A stretch of 64,000 nucleotides of DNA from Rhododendron vialii (GCF_030253575.1 NC_080564.1:6368501-6432500); one strand, 5' to 3'; shown: positions 46,484 to 58,933, counted from the first letter of the stretch. Translations and numbers: made by a program. The notes: generated by a model from the sequence alone, not told the origin.

Positions 46484-46524
<41 letters not shown>
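46484..46524. repeat. (GA)n microsatellite in the IQD leader
   Basis: About 20 uninterrupted AG dinucleotides just upstream of the probable first, non-coding exon of the IQD gene. Confidence 0.9.
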
Positions 46525-46529
<5 letters not shown>

Positions 46530-47508
46530 TGATGGAGGGGTCCAGGCCCATCACTGCGGAAACCTAAACCCAAATTGGTAGTGGAATTCTTCTTTGCTTG
46601 CATCTCAATCAATCTTCCACCTCAAAAAATCCCTTAATCAATCCCTTGTACGATTCCCTTACCATTTTCGTGAATCTGTTTCAGGACCGGTAGTTTTCAG
46701 GCCTCGGACCACGTCATTGTTCAGGTACCTCTCAGATCTGAAACGCATTTTCCTCCAACCCCATTTACCTACCTCACATTTATGCTAGACAAACCGTGGT
46801 TTTTATTTTTTACGCTATGTGGGTGTTTTTTTTTCATTTACCCTTTTGCAGATCTTATTAGGTGTCAAGCCTGCTCTGGTTGGTTTGTTTACAGTATTTT
46901 TCTTCACTTTCCACTTCTGGGTTTTGTTTTTGAAATGTGGCTGGGGTTTCATTTCTGATGGATTTGCGCTTTCTATTTTATGGGTGAATTTAAATGGCAG
47001 AGGTTTTGGATTGGTTGTTTGAGCTGCTTGATTAACTATTGTGAGTTGTGTAAGTTTTGGTATTTTGGTTTGGTGGTTGTCTTATCTCTCTAGTCTTCTG
47101 TTTGTAATTTAAATAAGGAATGTTGTGTTGCACTGCTAGTCTATTGTTCTTATTCATCAGCTATAGTAGGGTTAGCGGTCAACAATGGCAGATGATCTTC
47201 TCGGGGAAGTATTGATTATCCCTTAACTTTCTGTGACTGTTGTGCTGTAGTCCTGTTTTGATTCTGGTTTATCACTTCTTTGTTTAATTATCCCGGTTAA
47301 AAATTTCCGGGTTTTAGCTATTTAAATGCTGACTATTTGGTTTTCGGTTTATTTGTCCGTTGATTTAACCTGAGTTTGCTGTTCAATACTCTTATAGCTT
47401 ATTGGGTTCTTTGCTCTGCCTTGTGCCCTATGTTTCTAATTTCTTTTTATTTTATTGGGAACAATGCAGGGTGAAGGTTCTTCTGCTTTTCTTATTGACC
47501 TTTGAACG
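46525..47508 (+). promoter_or_regulatory. 5' UTR exon and leader intron of the IQD gene
   Basis: A donor (TTCAG|GTACCT, intron from 46,725) and an acceptor (ACAATGCAG ending 47,469) frame a leader intron of about 745 bp. The remaining leader (47,470-47,508) leads into the ATG. This is inferred from splice signals only. Confidence 0.45.
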
Positions 47509-50500
47509 ATGGGGAAATCTCCGGGAAAATGGATCAAGGCTGTTCTTTTCGGGAAGAAGTCGTCAAAATCTAGTTCTGCCAAAGTAAGAGGGGTCTCATT
47601 AACCTGATATCTTTGCTTTTGTAGTAATGCTTTTGAATTCATATTGGCTACTGCAAGTAGCACGTACAAGTTCTAATTTCTAGTAATGATCTCATTTGAA
47701 GAATGCTGCAATTGGAAAAAGGGCATCATCTGATGCAAAGGCTCCTGCCGGAGATTTGGTGGTGGGTCCTCCTGTGCCTGCAGATCTGCCACCTCATACC
47801 ACTCGTGGGGCTAGTGGTGAAAACACACAGTTGGAAAAGTGTGCTAGTGGCAATTTGTCATGTGGTGTAGTGTTGTTGCCTGGAAAGCAAGGGGCAGAAA
47901 CGGGAGGTGATGTGAGGCTAATCTCTGCAGACAATGGTGAGATACTCCGGCTAGAGCAAGCTGCCACAAAGGCACAGGCAGCCTTTAGGGGCTACATGGT
48001 AATATCTTTTGATGTTGAGAATTGCAATTTATCTTTGCGGATTCATGGAATGGCAAGGCTAATTCCAAGAAGTCTTAGTTTCACCATTTTAGCTTTAGGT
48101 ATCATGTAAATCCCAAATTTTCACAAATTACACATCTTACCAAGCCGGTACCGTTGAACATGTGATTCTCAAATCTGTGTTCCAATTTATTTTGCTTATT
48201 TTTCCCTTGGGATGGGTCTTTATTTTTCACTTTTAAATCTGTGTACAAACTTATTTTGCGTTGTTTTACTCTTTTGGGGTATCCTTTTAACTGTTTTGTA
48301 AGAAATGCATTGTTTTTCCAAATTTCAATGCAAAACATACTTGGAAGCTTAATTATGTCAATTGGACGAATGGTTCCAAGCGCTAAGACTACTTATTTTC
48401 ACTTGCATTTTTATTGTTGTAATAGGTACCAAATTTTCTTTGACATTTTATCACTTGCTAATGATTAGTTGTACTTTGGGAGTACCTAATCATACATGGA
48501 CATATATAATACATTGTCCTCTTTGGGAAAACTTTTGTTCTATTTCTTTGAAAATGATAGGTTTTTACTATGAGTGTTGGATTGAATGATGTATATCCTG
48601 ATTTTCTGGGAACATATCTTTCCTTGAAGGCACGCCGGGCATTTCGGGCTCTCAAGGGCATCATAAGGTTGCAAGCACTTATTCGCGGGCACTTGGTCAG
48701 GAGACAGGCTGTTGCTACTTTGCGTTGCATGCAAGCAATTGTTAAGCTGCAGTCAGTAGTTCGTGGCCGACGAGTCAGACTTTCTCATGCTGGGTCTGAA
48801 GTGCTTCAAAAATGCAGATCAGGGGTAGCCATGGTAATCCCCAAAGGACATATTCATTTGCTTTTGCATCCATAATTTCTACCTCCCTCCCTCATCCCTA
48901 GTTCCTTAGTGATTTACCCTGCTCAGTTTTATCTTCTTCTTTTTACTACTCTGCATGCCTTCACAAAATATGTTTTGGCTAGTCTTCTTGATTGATGTTA
49001 ACATTCGGTTCTACATCTCCTCTCATATAATTAGGTTAGTCAGCCCCAATCTCTTATTTACTTCTTATTGGACTTTATCATTTCTTACTGGTAAAGCCAT
49101 TACTGCTGGCTTCCACTCTCATTTCCTATTGATAACTCGGACTTCTTAAACATATGATCATTTTAAGAACAATTGACGTCATGCCAGTAATCTATCTCCA
49201 TCTTAGTGTAGACCTTGATTCAGTATCTGCCCATATTTCAATGTTTAAAGATTGGTTGTTGCTTTATTGTCTGCCATTCTTCACTGAGAAATGTGTCTTT
49301 CGTACAACTAGTCTTTTTATTTTTTTTACTTTATGGAAGGTCAGTTTATTGTAACCCTGTCATCTTTAATTTTTCAGGAATCCCTTGCAGTAAATACACT
49401 TCTTAAGTCAGAGAAGCTATCAAGAAATGCATTTGTTTCTAAGGTATGTTCAGCTTTTGGTGGTCTCTTGAATAGTTTATTTACTTCCAGTCTTCTACCC
49501 CATATTCAACAGTTCAGGAAGTTGACTATTGTTACTTTTAAACATTTTCCTGCTTCCTGGGTGCTGGAAACTTGGTCGGTTTCTTATTCCCCTTGAGATC
49601 CCATTCCCGTTACGATTGTTGATTAGGGTACTTTATACATTCAGAAGAGTCCATGTAACGTAGGTTGTATGCTGTCACTACGAGTAATGGGAGTTGATAT
49701 TCCATGTTTCTTTGTTTCAGCTTGTTACTTCATCACCTTCTGTTATGCATCTGAGCCTCCAATATGATCCGGTGGAACCAAATTCTGTTGCAAACTGGCT
49801 AGAACGTTGGTCATCATCCCGCTTCTGGGAACCAGTTGCACGACCAAAGAAGAGTATTAAGTCAAAACAACAGAAAAAGCAAGCTACCATGCAAAGTGCG
49901 GAATCAGGAAGGCCAAAAAGAGCTGCCCATAGTAATTCACTGAATTCCTCATCTGAATATGACAAACCGAAGCGCAGCCAGAGGAAAATTCTGAGCCATC
50001 AAACAGAAACGGTACAAGAACCCCCTCAAAATGAACTTGAGAGGGTTAAACGCAGTCTGAGAAAAGTATCTGTATCAGCTGAAGAGGCTTCTGACAAGCC
50101 AGAAGCTGGAACTGAGAAGCTTCAACGAAGTCTTGAGAAAGTAGCCAAAGGTAAGGATAATTCTTCAGAAAAAGCAATGAGCGATCCAACAATGGCGGTT
50201 TCTGAACAGCCTGTGGTAGTAGAACCACCTCCAAACTCCTTGGCAGCAGATGAACCAGTTGAGATGGTGCATGAGGATCATCCTTCCGTTGAACTAGTTT
50301 CCTCGGAAGTCAGTGAACAGGTCATAATTGGTGATAAAGTGAATGAGGATATAAGCTCCAAGGAAGATCAGACTAAGGAGAACATTAAAACTGGGAGGAG
50401 GAGATCTTTACCAGGAAAACAGGAATACCCTGAGAATGTTCCACAGAACACTCCTCCAACCTTGCCAAGTTATATGGCTGCGACTCAATCTGCAAAGGCA

Positions 50501-51170
50501 AAACTTAGATCACAAGGGTCACCAAGACTTCTTGTTCAAGATGGTAGTGCAGAAAATGGTTTTGTCAGGCGGCACTCTTTGCCTTCTTCCACGAATGGCA
50601 AAAGCTCCCTGTCACCTCGGGTTCAGAAGCCAGTTGTACAAGCGAATGGCAAAGGAGGAAGCAGAAGTGATAAATCACTTTCAGCCTCTAGAGACAGTAA
50701 CGGTATGAAACCTGAAAACTTTTTGCAGTATATTCTTGCTATTTAAAGCGATTTCTGGTATCCTTCGTCATGATCTATTCATGTTTGGTCACTGAATCTT
50801 AGTTTTTACTTGGTCAATTGCTCCGGTGCATTCAAATGTGTTACGGTTTGAGATGGTTTTTGAATTATGGAATTAGGGCTAGCATGAGTTGGATAGTCTA
50901 CATTATCTCTGGAGACTTTCTTGTTTTTGGATAGTGTACATTATCTCTGGAGACTTTCTTGTTTTTATTCGAACTCCCTTCCCGTTTTACCTATATTGCA
51001 TTTCAGACAAGAAATCAACTTCTAGGATGATTTCTTATAGCTTAACTCTGCAATTTTTCTAACTTTTTGAAATCAGTTTGTTAAAATGGTTTGGTTTTGA
51101 TTCTCTGATGAATTCTTTTGTTTAAATTCTACTTTCAGAGAAGTTGCTACAGCCCGGGTGGAGGAGGTGA
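47509..51170 (+). CDS. IQD31: IQ67-domain calmodulin-binding protein, IQD31-like
   Basis: Six exons: 47509-47583, 47702-47998, 48630-48833, 49378-49443, 49721-50702 and 51139-51170, giving 551 residues. It starts [20 protein letters not shown], the conserved IQD31-clade N-terminus. The IQ67 domain spans the exon 2/3 junction: [23 protein letters not shown], then [15 protein letters not shown] and [12 protein letters not shown], i.e. IQ motifs with interleaved 1-5-10-type spacing. The phase-0 intron inside the first IQ motif is the hallmark of the family. A Ser/Lys/Glu-rich middle is followed by the DUF4005 segment [20 protein letters not shown] and VRRHSLP. IQD proteins bind calmodulin and act as microtubule or membrane scaffolds. 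The tiny last exon encodes only [10 protein letters not shown]. Confidence is lower for that exon than for the rest. Confidence 0.92.
50891..50966. repeat. Tandem duplication, 38 bp x 2, in IQD intron 5
   Basis: Unit containing CATTATCTCTGGAGACTTTC, repeated once with a single C/G difference. Confidence 0.85.
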
Positions 51171-52189
51171 GTGCCGGATACTGCTTTTGGAACATTATGG
51201 AGTTGAGAAGGTGAAAAAAGTGAGTGCTTGGTCGTAGTTCTTCACTTTAATTCTGTTATGCGAGATCAAACTTTACAACCGTAGTTTGATTATCTGTGTT
51301 TAATTTGGCTTTGAGGCACACTGTAAGGGAACATGTATAGTCATATATACTCGTGAGTGGGTTGGAGTTTCGTTTGATATTATCCGTGTGCTTCATTCTT
51401 TGTTTTCTGTTTCCCTGCAGCATTGTAAGACGCAAGAAACCTGGAAAATGCTTGATAGACTAATTTGTTTCTAAAACTTGCGTATACGTCTTGTTTTCTT
51501 GTTTATATTGTGGAAGATTACTCGGCTCATTGGCCTATGCCTGTTTACATTACAACTGCATTGAAGAGAAAAAGGGAAATGCCGGTAGTTGGTTTGTTGT
51601 GAATCCATATCAGTGGCACCCTTCAATTACACACGTCATCGAAGAAAGAAATATCAATGTTTTTGAGCCCCATGATTCTATGTAATATTGCCGTTTATGA
51701 TTATCGCATTTCTATCTGTGTTGATAGGTTTGTGCTTGTCACTTTATTTGCCGCATGAATAATTGCTGTGATTGCGTTCATACATAAAATCTGTGATTTC
51801 GGGCCTAAGAGAGGCAAAGGCTTACCTACTAAATTCTTTGAAAACACTGAAAAGACCCAGAATAGAAGAAATGCATGTGCTACCTCTCCCTAGTTAGCAA
51901 TTACCTAGGTGAAATTACCTTCTTGCCCTCCCTAAAAAAGAAGAAGAAGAAATGCATGTGAGAAGTGATATGTATTTAGTGGTACTTAGGGGGCGTTTCC
52001 GGTAAGCTAGACGACGTGGACAACTTCTATTAGCTATTTGGTTTTTTTTGATAAGTAGTTTTTTATTAGCTACTTCTTGTTAAGTTGTTTCTAGTAAACT
52101 AAAAGTTGTAGAAATGTGTTGGGTGTTTGTGAGAGAAAACATCTTGGATGTTTTAGTTTAGTGGAAATAACTTTACGGCTTGATAAAAA
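51171..52189. other. 3' flank of IQD and intergenic DNA
   Basis: Includes the IQD 3' UTR. No other gene. From about 51,990 (GGGGGCGTTTCCGG) the sequence looks like the left part of a transposon whose right end was not identified. Confidence 0.35.
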
Positions 52190-52347
52190 GTTTCAGTTTA
52201 GTATGAACAACTTAAGAAAAGTCAAAAGTTGTGCAAAATTTTTAGTAGAAATGGAGCCTTGAGCTCAAGTTTCAGTTTAGTATGAACAACTTAAGAAAAG
52301 TCAAAAGTTGTGCAAAATTTTTAGTAGAAATGGAGCCTTGAGCTCAA
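52190..52347. repeat. Exact tandem duplication, 79 bp x 2
   Basis: 52,190-52,268 is followed directly by the same sequence at 52,269-52,347 (starts GTTTCAGTTTAGTATGAACA, ends with GAGCCTTGAGCTCAA). The copies look identical by eye, so the duplication is recent. Confidence 0.9.
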
Positions 52348-52370
52348 GGTATATGTTACCCATGTAAATA

Positions 52371-52602
52371 CTCCATCTGTTCCAATTTTTTAGTCTTTTT
52401 TAGAGTTTGTTACTTTTTAATTAATTATAATTTACAATCTATAATTTTTAGGTGATTTCGAAAATGTTGTTTAAAAGAGTTCATTGAGATCTATTAAACA
52501 AGATTTATATTGTATATAAACAGTATTACTAATTAAAAGTTATAATTAGTTTTTTATCCGGTTGAAAAATAACGAGAGATAAAAGAATGGAGACGGAAGG
52601 AG
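52371..52602. mobile_element. Stowaway-type MITE
   Basis: Ends CTCCATCTGTTCCAATTTT and the complement of GAATGGAGACGGAAGGAG, flanked by TA on both sides. Shares ATTGAGATCTATTAAACAAG with other local MITEs. Confidence 0.7.
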
Positions 52603-52692
52603 TACAATAAGTCTACGGAATCTGCTCCCAACCCCCGACGCTGATGTGGCAGTGGATCCCATGTTAGCTATAGCCAAAAAAACAAAAGAGAG

Positions 52693-52840
52693 ATGTTAGG
52701 TGCACAGCCATTCGAACACAATATCAAACACAATCTCTCGTATACACATGGGTCTCGTACACATTTAACACGCAGCCACGCAAGATGTATGTGTATGTGA
52801 GGGGTTGTGTTCGGAATCCGAATAGTTATGCACCTAACAT
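52693..52840. mobile_element. Short foldback MITE (ATGTTAGGTGCA ends)
   Basis: Perfect inverted ends ATGTTAGGTGCA / TGCACCTAACAT, with continuing complementarity through GAACACAA and GTACAC-type text. 148 bp. Confidence 0.75.
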
Positions 52841-54564
52841 TTTTGAAAAAAAAAATGCTCAATCAAAATCGGATCCTTTCTCCTCAGTCGCGACTTTCCT
52901 CCTCTCTCTCTCCCCCCGCCGACAACTCCACATCCGCCGATGCCACCACTAACAACCACCCCTCTCTCTCCTGGACTTCCATTTCTCTCTCTCCTGGTTC
53001 TTCCCAAACTACCCAAAAACTACCATCATCGCCACCCACCTGGCTTTGTCTTTCTGTTAGATTGATTACCAGAATATGGTCCCATCGCTTTTTTAGGGGC
53101 AAAGAAAATAGAAAAAGGAAAAAAATATAACTGAACTCATCATTATAGGGGTGTTATCGGTTCGGGGTCGGTCGGTTCGGTCCACCGGTATGGAAGACCG
53201 ATCGGGTTCGGGGAAAAAATTGGTAGGACCGATCCCGACCGAAAATACAATCGGTCCAATTCGGTTCGGGGTGAATTCGGTCCGGTCGGGGAATTCGGGG
53301 AATTCGGGCTGCCCGAATTGGGCCTAGTTGGGCCAAAGGTAAAAAATTCAAAATGGGCCAATTTAAAAAGAATTAATAGTGGGCCAAAAATAAGCCCATT
53401 GCTTCTGATTTTTTGATAAAGCTATTTTTTGTTTGTGGGCCAATTTCACCAGTTTTTTTGATAATGGCAAAAGAAGAGTTTTTGCTCACAACAAAGCTTT
53501 CTATTTCTGTACTGATACAACAAAGCTTTTTGTTGTGAATGTTAAAAATAAAAAATAAATAAAAATCCCCTCTTTCTGTATTGAATTGAGATTTTAAGAA
53601 TTGAGCTTTCTATTTAAAGTAGAAGATTTGGGCATGGATTGCATTATCCGACCAATGAGAGAATCCCTATGCTCATCACAATAAAAGTGGGTTATCAAAG
53701 AAAAAAATCTGGCTTAACCCGATCGATTCCACTATGAATTAAATCTTCCCATACAAAAGGAAAAACGGCCGAAGAAAAGGAGAACAAGATATATTACTCT
53801 CAAAACATCCATTCACCAAAATATTCTTGTGAAAGCACAATCGCAATACGATACAGTGCACAATTTCAAGCTGCCATCTTTGGAGCTCTAATGACAGCTA
53901 TGAGGCCAAATCATCTTCTGTCTCTATGCCTCACGATTTATTCAAGAGCTGAACACTGAATCTTTACAACCTTTGAACAAATAACCCAATGGAGAGTGAA
54001 TATAGTTTGAAACCAACTACTTAACTTTCGCAATACAATAGCAGTAGCATACTTGCATCAAAAATAAAAAATTACACCCAGAATCCTAACTTTGCGATCC
54101 TTAGCACCACTGTTATATGAGTTTTTGCAACATCAGAAGCAGCCATCCCAAATTTCAAAAAACAGAAACAGCCATCACAAAAACACAAAATACCAACAAT
54201 CTAGCAGAATACAGTTAAAGTGTCCGTCAGAAAACAACACCACCATACTTCCAAGTTCAAGTTAAAATCTACCAAATTCAAAACACTAATGTCAACAAAA
54301 TCCCATGAAAATCCCAGTCATTATTATCACAAAATGCTACGAAATGCAGAACCAACAGAATATAGAACCATCCCCAGCTTGAAAACTGCACCACCATACT
54401 TCAAAATACGCCAAGTTGCCAACAATCTAGCCCTCATTTTGAACATAAAAAATAGTAAACACTAAGAAAAACGAAAAGTAGTAAAAAAAAATTACAACAA
54501 ACAAAAAAAGATGTATATGTGATTAGGATTTACCTCAACCATGAAAAAACAATTGCATGCAGCC

Positions 54565-55080
54565 CTAGGTTTCGGATGACATGCATAATCCTTTCGAATG
54601 ACATGCATAATCCTTTCGACACCATTTGCATGCAGCCCTAGGTTTCGGATGATTTTCTGGGGTAATAAAGTAAAAATGTTTCCAACAAGCAGCCCTCTTA
54701 TTACTAATACTACCAACAATCTTTTTCGACTCAACCTTAGTTTCAATTTCAGGCACTTGATCATCGTTTAATTCAGCATTATGAGGAATATCAAACTCAG
54801 CAGCATCATCCATAACATCATCATCATCATCATCAATATCATCCATCTAAAACAGATTACAATGAACATAATCACACTCTAATTTTCAGGCAGTAATCTG
54901 ATGAAATTGTATATGAACTTATAAACTGTGTTCTCATGCTCCAAACTCTAAAGTTCATGCATTAATCTTATTTTCAGTCCATCACCTCATGCTCATACGA
55001 AAAGTATATTGCAAATACTAATAAACTAGGATTTTGAGATTGAATACCTCAAGCTCATAGTCAAGCTCATGGTCAGACAT
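54565..55080 (-). pseudogene. N-terminal fragment of an hAT transposase: acidic leader plus BED zinc finger
   Basis: Exon 1 (55,048-55,080) reads MSDHELDYELE and ends at a donor (GAG|GTATTC). After an acceptor (TTTTAG) at 54,847 the next exon reads MDDIDDDDDDVMDD, then WKHFYF and CKWCRKDYACHSKG. This is the first part of a zf-BED finger (W-x-x-F, C-x-x-C), but the closing histidines and the RNase H/dimerisation domains of the transposase are absent. The DNA around the finger (54,540-54,650) contains two short direct duplications, including a repeated HPKPRAAC block. Confidence 0.65.
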
Positions 55081-56364
55081 TTTGTTGGCGTCGTCGAGGT
55101 TGAAATTCCACGTGAGCCTAAAGCTTGGGCTCAGCCAATGCCAGTGTGCCCCTACACCTTTGAAAAATCTCTCTCAATAGCTGCAGACAGAAAACGAAAA
55201 ATCAGGTGATTCGTAGCTTCACGGAACTTAGCCCAGTATTATCTAAAAATCAAAATGGAAAATCTGTTGGTTCGAGATGATCAGGAAAGAATAAAAAATC
55301 TGCTGGTTCGAGCTCAGGAAAAAATTTACTGATTTTTCTTGCTGGTTCGAGATTTGGAAAAAAAAAATGATTCTTTACAATTTACATAATACTAAAATCA
55401 GGAAAAAAAAAAGGTATCGGTAGGTTGGCCATCAAGCATATATCGCTTCAGCTGGCAGCCGGCTTATCACAAGGTGTTTGAGGCTTGTCTGGTCAGCCCC
55501 ACTAACCATTTTTTAGAGGCATTTGACTAGGACATGCCTATTGTTTTGATAATTTGTCTGGACTTTTGACCTAGTTGATATACTAGGGCCCATAAGTATT
55601 TCTAATAACCTAACCCGAAGCAGGGGGTACAAGGACAAATAACATATTTTATGTGAAGGAAACGAAATTGGATACAATGTTGGAAACAGAAAGTAGAACT
55701 TCTCAAATTATGTCATCCACAAAAACCCAAAATTGGAGAAATCCAAGCTTGTTGGACGTGATTATGGGCCATCTATGCTCAATTCCTGAAAAATAAAAAT
55801 GTCTCCTGAATTTGAAACTGTGTTCATTCCCTCACTGGTGTCCGATCTCGCCATCCAAGTGAACTCACAACCCCAAAAGGCGCCTAATACCTTTGGTGCA
55901 CAGGTAGTCGGGTTAAAAAAAAAAACAGTGTAAAATGATTCAAAAAAAAAAACGATAGAGATCGGATAAAAAAAAAAACAGTGTAAAATCAGGAAAAAAA
56001 AAAAAAGAAACAGATCAATAGGCAACATCGATTTTCAATTCGGTTTTTCAATTGGTCTCACCGAAAATTCGATTTTCAATTCGGTTTTTCAACATCGATT
56101 TTCAGGCAACAAACAGATCAACAGTGTAAAATCGGATCAAAATTGGTCTCACCGATTTTCAATTCGGTTTTTCTGTATAAGTTTTCTAGAAATGTTATAA
56201 AAAAAAGAAAACGGTTTTGAGAGAGAAAAAAAAATCACTTCTTGTTTACATATTTCACTCCCGTAAATGATCTCCGATTTTCAGTTTTGGTCTTCACCCT
56301 CGAATCTTGCACACCAACAGGCAACATCGTTTCTTCTTCTTTTTCTTTTTTTCTGATTTTACAC

Positions 56365-56432
56365 CGTTACACAGAGAGAGAGAGACAGAGAGACAAAGAG
56401 AGAGAGAGAGAGAGAAAGAGACAGAGAGAGAA
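56365..56432. repeat. (GA)n-rich tract within the hAT element
   Basis: Interrupted GAGAGA / GACAGAGAGA repeat. Confidence 0.8.
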
Positions 56433-57167
56433 CAGATCTGCTTACCGAAGTGGTGGCGGATGGAGATTGATTGCGGTGCTGATGTTGATAATCGGGGATG
56501 GTGGACAAGGCGCCGTACGTGATGGGGGCGGCGGAGGCGAGGACGGCGCTGGTGGAGCACGGTGGTGCAAATCGTGGAGGTTTAACGTTAGAGAGAAGGG
56601 AGAGAACTGAGGGAGTGAGGGGAAAATGGAAATGGAGTGGCTGCGGGGACTCTTCTGATTTTGGAGGAGTGGAAGACTGAAGGAGTATAACAGAGTAGGG
56701 TTTGGGAGGAGTGGATGGTCACGATTAAAGCTCTAATAGATTGACGGTCAAGATTAAAAGGATTTAATAATTATATATAATATATATTATTCAATCGGTT
56801 CGGTCGGTTCGGTCCAATTTAGGTTCGGTCGGTTCGGTCGGTTCGGTCCGTAATCGGTTCGGTTCGGTTCGGTGCGTATAAATTTTCAAAAAACCGAGAC
56901 CGAACCGAACCTAGTTCGGTTCGGTTCGGTCCACCCCGAACCCCCAAAAAATGGCCTTGGACCGACCGAAGACCGAACCAAATATTCGGTTTTTTCGGTC
57001 TTTTTCGGTCCGGTCGGGTTCGTAACACCCCTACTCATCAATGAGTTGAATCCAGACAATATTTGAATCTGGTGCCCGTGTGCATATTCTTTTCTTTTTT
57101 GTTGGTAATTAGAGCTAACAAGTAAGACAAGCCTTTCTTAGAGCTTGTCTATAACATTGACGTTGCG

Positions 57168-57334
57168 TCAAAAATCATGTTGATCAGAAACTGATTGATA
57201 TGATTCGAAACGCATCTATCTTGAAATAAATGAGTCTGATAGATTGCAATGCAATCTTAGGTTAATCTTTTTGCTTTTCATGATAAATGTGTACAAAAAT
57301 CATATCAACCAGTTTCCGATCAACTTGATTTTTA
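57168..57334. mobile_element. Small foldback with arms of about 38 bp
   Basis: Left GTCAAAAATCATGTTGATCA and right, on the other strand, GTTAAAAATCAAGTTGATCG are near identical and continue through AAACTG(A/G)TTGATATGATT. Termini and target duplication not determined. Confidence 0.6.
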
Positions 57335-57886
57335 ACGAGGTCAATTTCCATTACGAAGTTTGAAATGTGAACAGGTAATTAAAATCATCGAAATAGTCAA
57401 AATAAACTATTCAATTCATTTTCATTTTCAAAAGCGGAATGCGATTGCAGTATAAATGTAGACGCATTAAAAGTAAAAAAAACTAAGAACTGTTTTTCGC
57501 ACTTCTCCTTGACTCTTTCATGTATGAAAAAAATAAACTAATGGAAAGGATAACATGGTAGATTTACGTAATTAGAGAATCCAAGTGCAAGCTGAGGAAG
57601 TAGTTCAATGAAATCAAACTTCTCAAAATAATAGTAGTATCTACTATTGGCCATATCTAATGACTAATACAGAAACAAGTAGTACCTTTTAAGTTGCTAA
57701 CAAGAGGCATAAAATTCTATTCAGCCAAGTAGCAAATGGCTCAAGACTAGTAAAATGCTCATACACATGCAATTTCACTAGAGTAATGTTGCAACTTGCA
57801 ACATCTAATACACGATACATGTTTCCGACACGATCGATAGGCATGACTTCTATTTAGCGACCTTGGAAATCGATAGAAACGAGTAG
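57335..57886. other. 3' flank of the GDP-fucose transporter gene
   Basis: AT-rich. Probably includes the 3' UTR of the minus-strand transporter. No other gene. Confidence 0.4.
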
Positions 57887-58933
57887 TCATACACCGGAAA
57901 TTTTACCAGAGCTGCCCTTCTCTTCATCCTCCACTCCATCATCATTCTCGCTATCAATGAGCTTAGAAGCAGCAGAATCACGCTGTGATGGAGCAGTGCT
58001 TGCGGCTCCAGTTACTGACTGCTGATAAAGAACACCTCCGGCGATTGTGACGAGGAGGCAAACCAAACCAAAGGGGCCCGCATGTTTATCCCAAATCGAC
58101 ACGTTGATTAGAACAGTCAAAAACTTATTAACAACACCGGTTACAGTAAAAGCCGTGGCGGAGATTGCCTTTCTGGAAGCGAATCCAAAGAAACTGATGA
58201 GAAGCCCAAACACGCACGAAAGAGACACTGCAGAAAATGCATCAAACTTAAACCAGTTCTCCGATCTTGATCCCACAGCAGCGAAAACATCGGCATATTC
58301 TCCCGTAACAATCCAAAACAATGGAGCCATCATCAAAGACAACAAGTTGTTATAGAACACGAAACCCCAAGTGTTCAACCCGAGATTCATAACCATGTGT
58401 TTGATATAAACCATCTCACTCGTAATTGTGATCAAGTAAGCAAATGCCCACGAATACGCGGTGAGGGTAAAACCAGAATCTGTGGCAACATACCCAACAG
58501 CACCGCCCAAGATAATGACCAAGGACAGAAAGGTAAGCTTTGAAGGGCACGGCTGCTTTCTAAATGCGGTATCGGCAATGGCAACCAGAAGGGGCGTCAA
58601 GGATCGGAAAACTATGAATGTATCCACATTGGCATGGCGAAGAAGATTGGTGTTGGTGAAGATTGCGAGATAGAACACTACTGCCGCGGGCAGGAACTTC
58701 TTTGCGGTATCATATACGAATGGATCATGGTGCAGAAAGCCCAACTTGCCCAGAACCCACACTCCCAGAGCTGATGTTAAGTACTGCAATGCAGTTAGAA
58801 GACCTGGGTAGTTGAATTTGGTAATGGCGAATTTGTTTATCACGGCAAGCAAGCTAGAACAGAGAGCATAACCAACTACAAGACTGCTGGTTGCGTAATA
58901 CTGCTTCGATGCATCAAGTCGAATCGAAGCCAT
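57887..58933 (-). CDS. GFT1: GDP-fucose transporter, Golgi nucleotide-sugar transporter (GFT1/GONST4-like)
   Basis: A single 348-codon exon, close to Arabidopsis GFT1 (At5g19980) along its length, as recalled: SSLVVGYALCSSLLAVINK, FPLL-like FNYPGLLTALQYLT, NTNLLRHANVDTFIVFRSLT and TAFTVTGVVNKFLTVLINV. About ten hydrophobic segments fit the NST/TPT drug-metabolite fold. The GVVNK word sits where GDP-sugar transporters have GALNK. It imports GDP-L-fucose into the Golgi lumen in exchange for GMP, for xyloglucan, rhamnogalacturonan-II, AGP and N-glycan fucosylation. The acidic C-terminal tail ends KISGV. The CDS is intronless, but an acceptor (TTGTTCAG) at 58,973-58,975 suggests a leader intron up to about 59,889. 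Confidence 0.93.
   Translation of the reverse strand: MASIRLDASKQYYATSSLVVGYALCSSLLAVINKFAITKFNYPGLLTALQYLTSALGVWVLGKLGFLHHDPFVYDTAKKFLPAAVVFYLAIFTNTNLLRHANVDTFIVFRSLTPLLVAIADTAFRKQPCPSKLTFLSLVIILGGAVGYVATDSGFTLTAYSWAFAYLITITSEMVYIKHMVMNLGLNTWGFVFYNNLLSLMMAPLFWIVTGEYADVFAAVGSRSENWFKFDAFSAVSLSCVFGLLISFFGFASRKAISATAFTVTGVVNKFLTVLINVSIWDKHAGPFGLVCLLVTIAGGVLYQQSVTGAASTAPSQRDSAASKLIDSENDDGVEDEEKGSSGKISGV

Larger units (their letters stand above)
53146..57033 (-). mobile_element. 3.9-kb hAT-type element, TTCGG family, carrying a BED-finger fragment
   Basis: Ends TAGGGGTGTTATCGG and CGTAACACCCCTA are inverted. Flanks are CTCATCAT at left and CTCATCAA at right, a near-perfect 8-bp target duplication. 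About 140 bp at the left end and about 240 bp at the right end are saturated with GGTTCGG / CCGAACC words. The interior encodes only a short N-terminal transposase piece (54,565-55,080, minus strand) and holds A-runs and a (GA)n tract. The element is non-autonomous. It is the only copy in the window with any transposase-related coding sequence. Confidence 0.8.

Noticed and set aside
52807-53130. 107-codon frame rich in Ser/Pro just left of the hAT element
   Set aside because: Low-complexity CT-rich text without splice partners or family resemblance.
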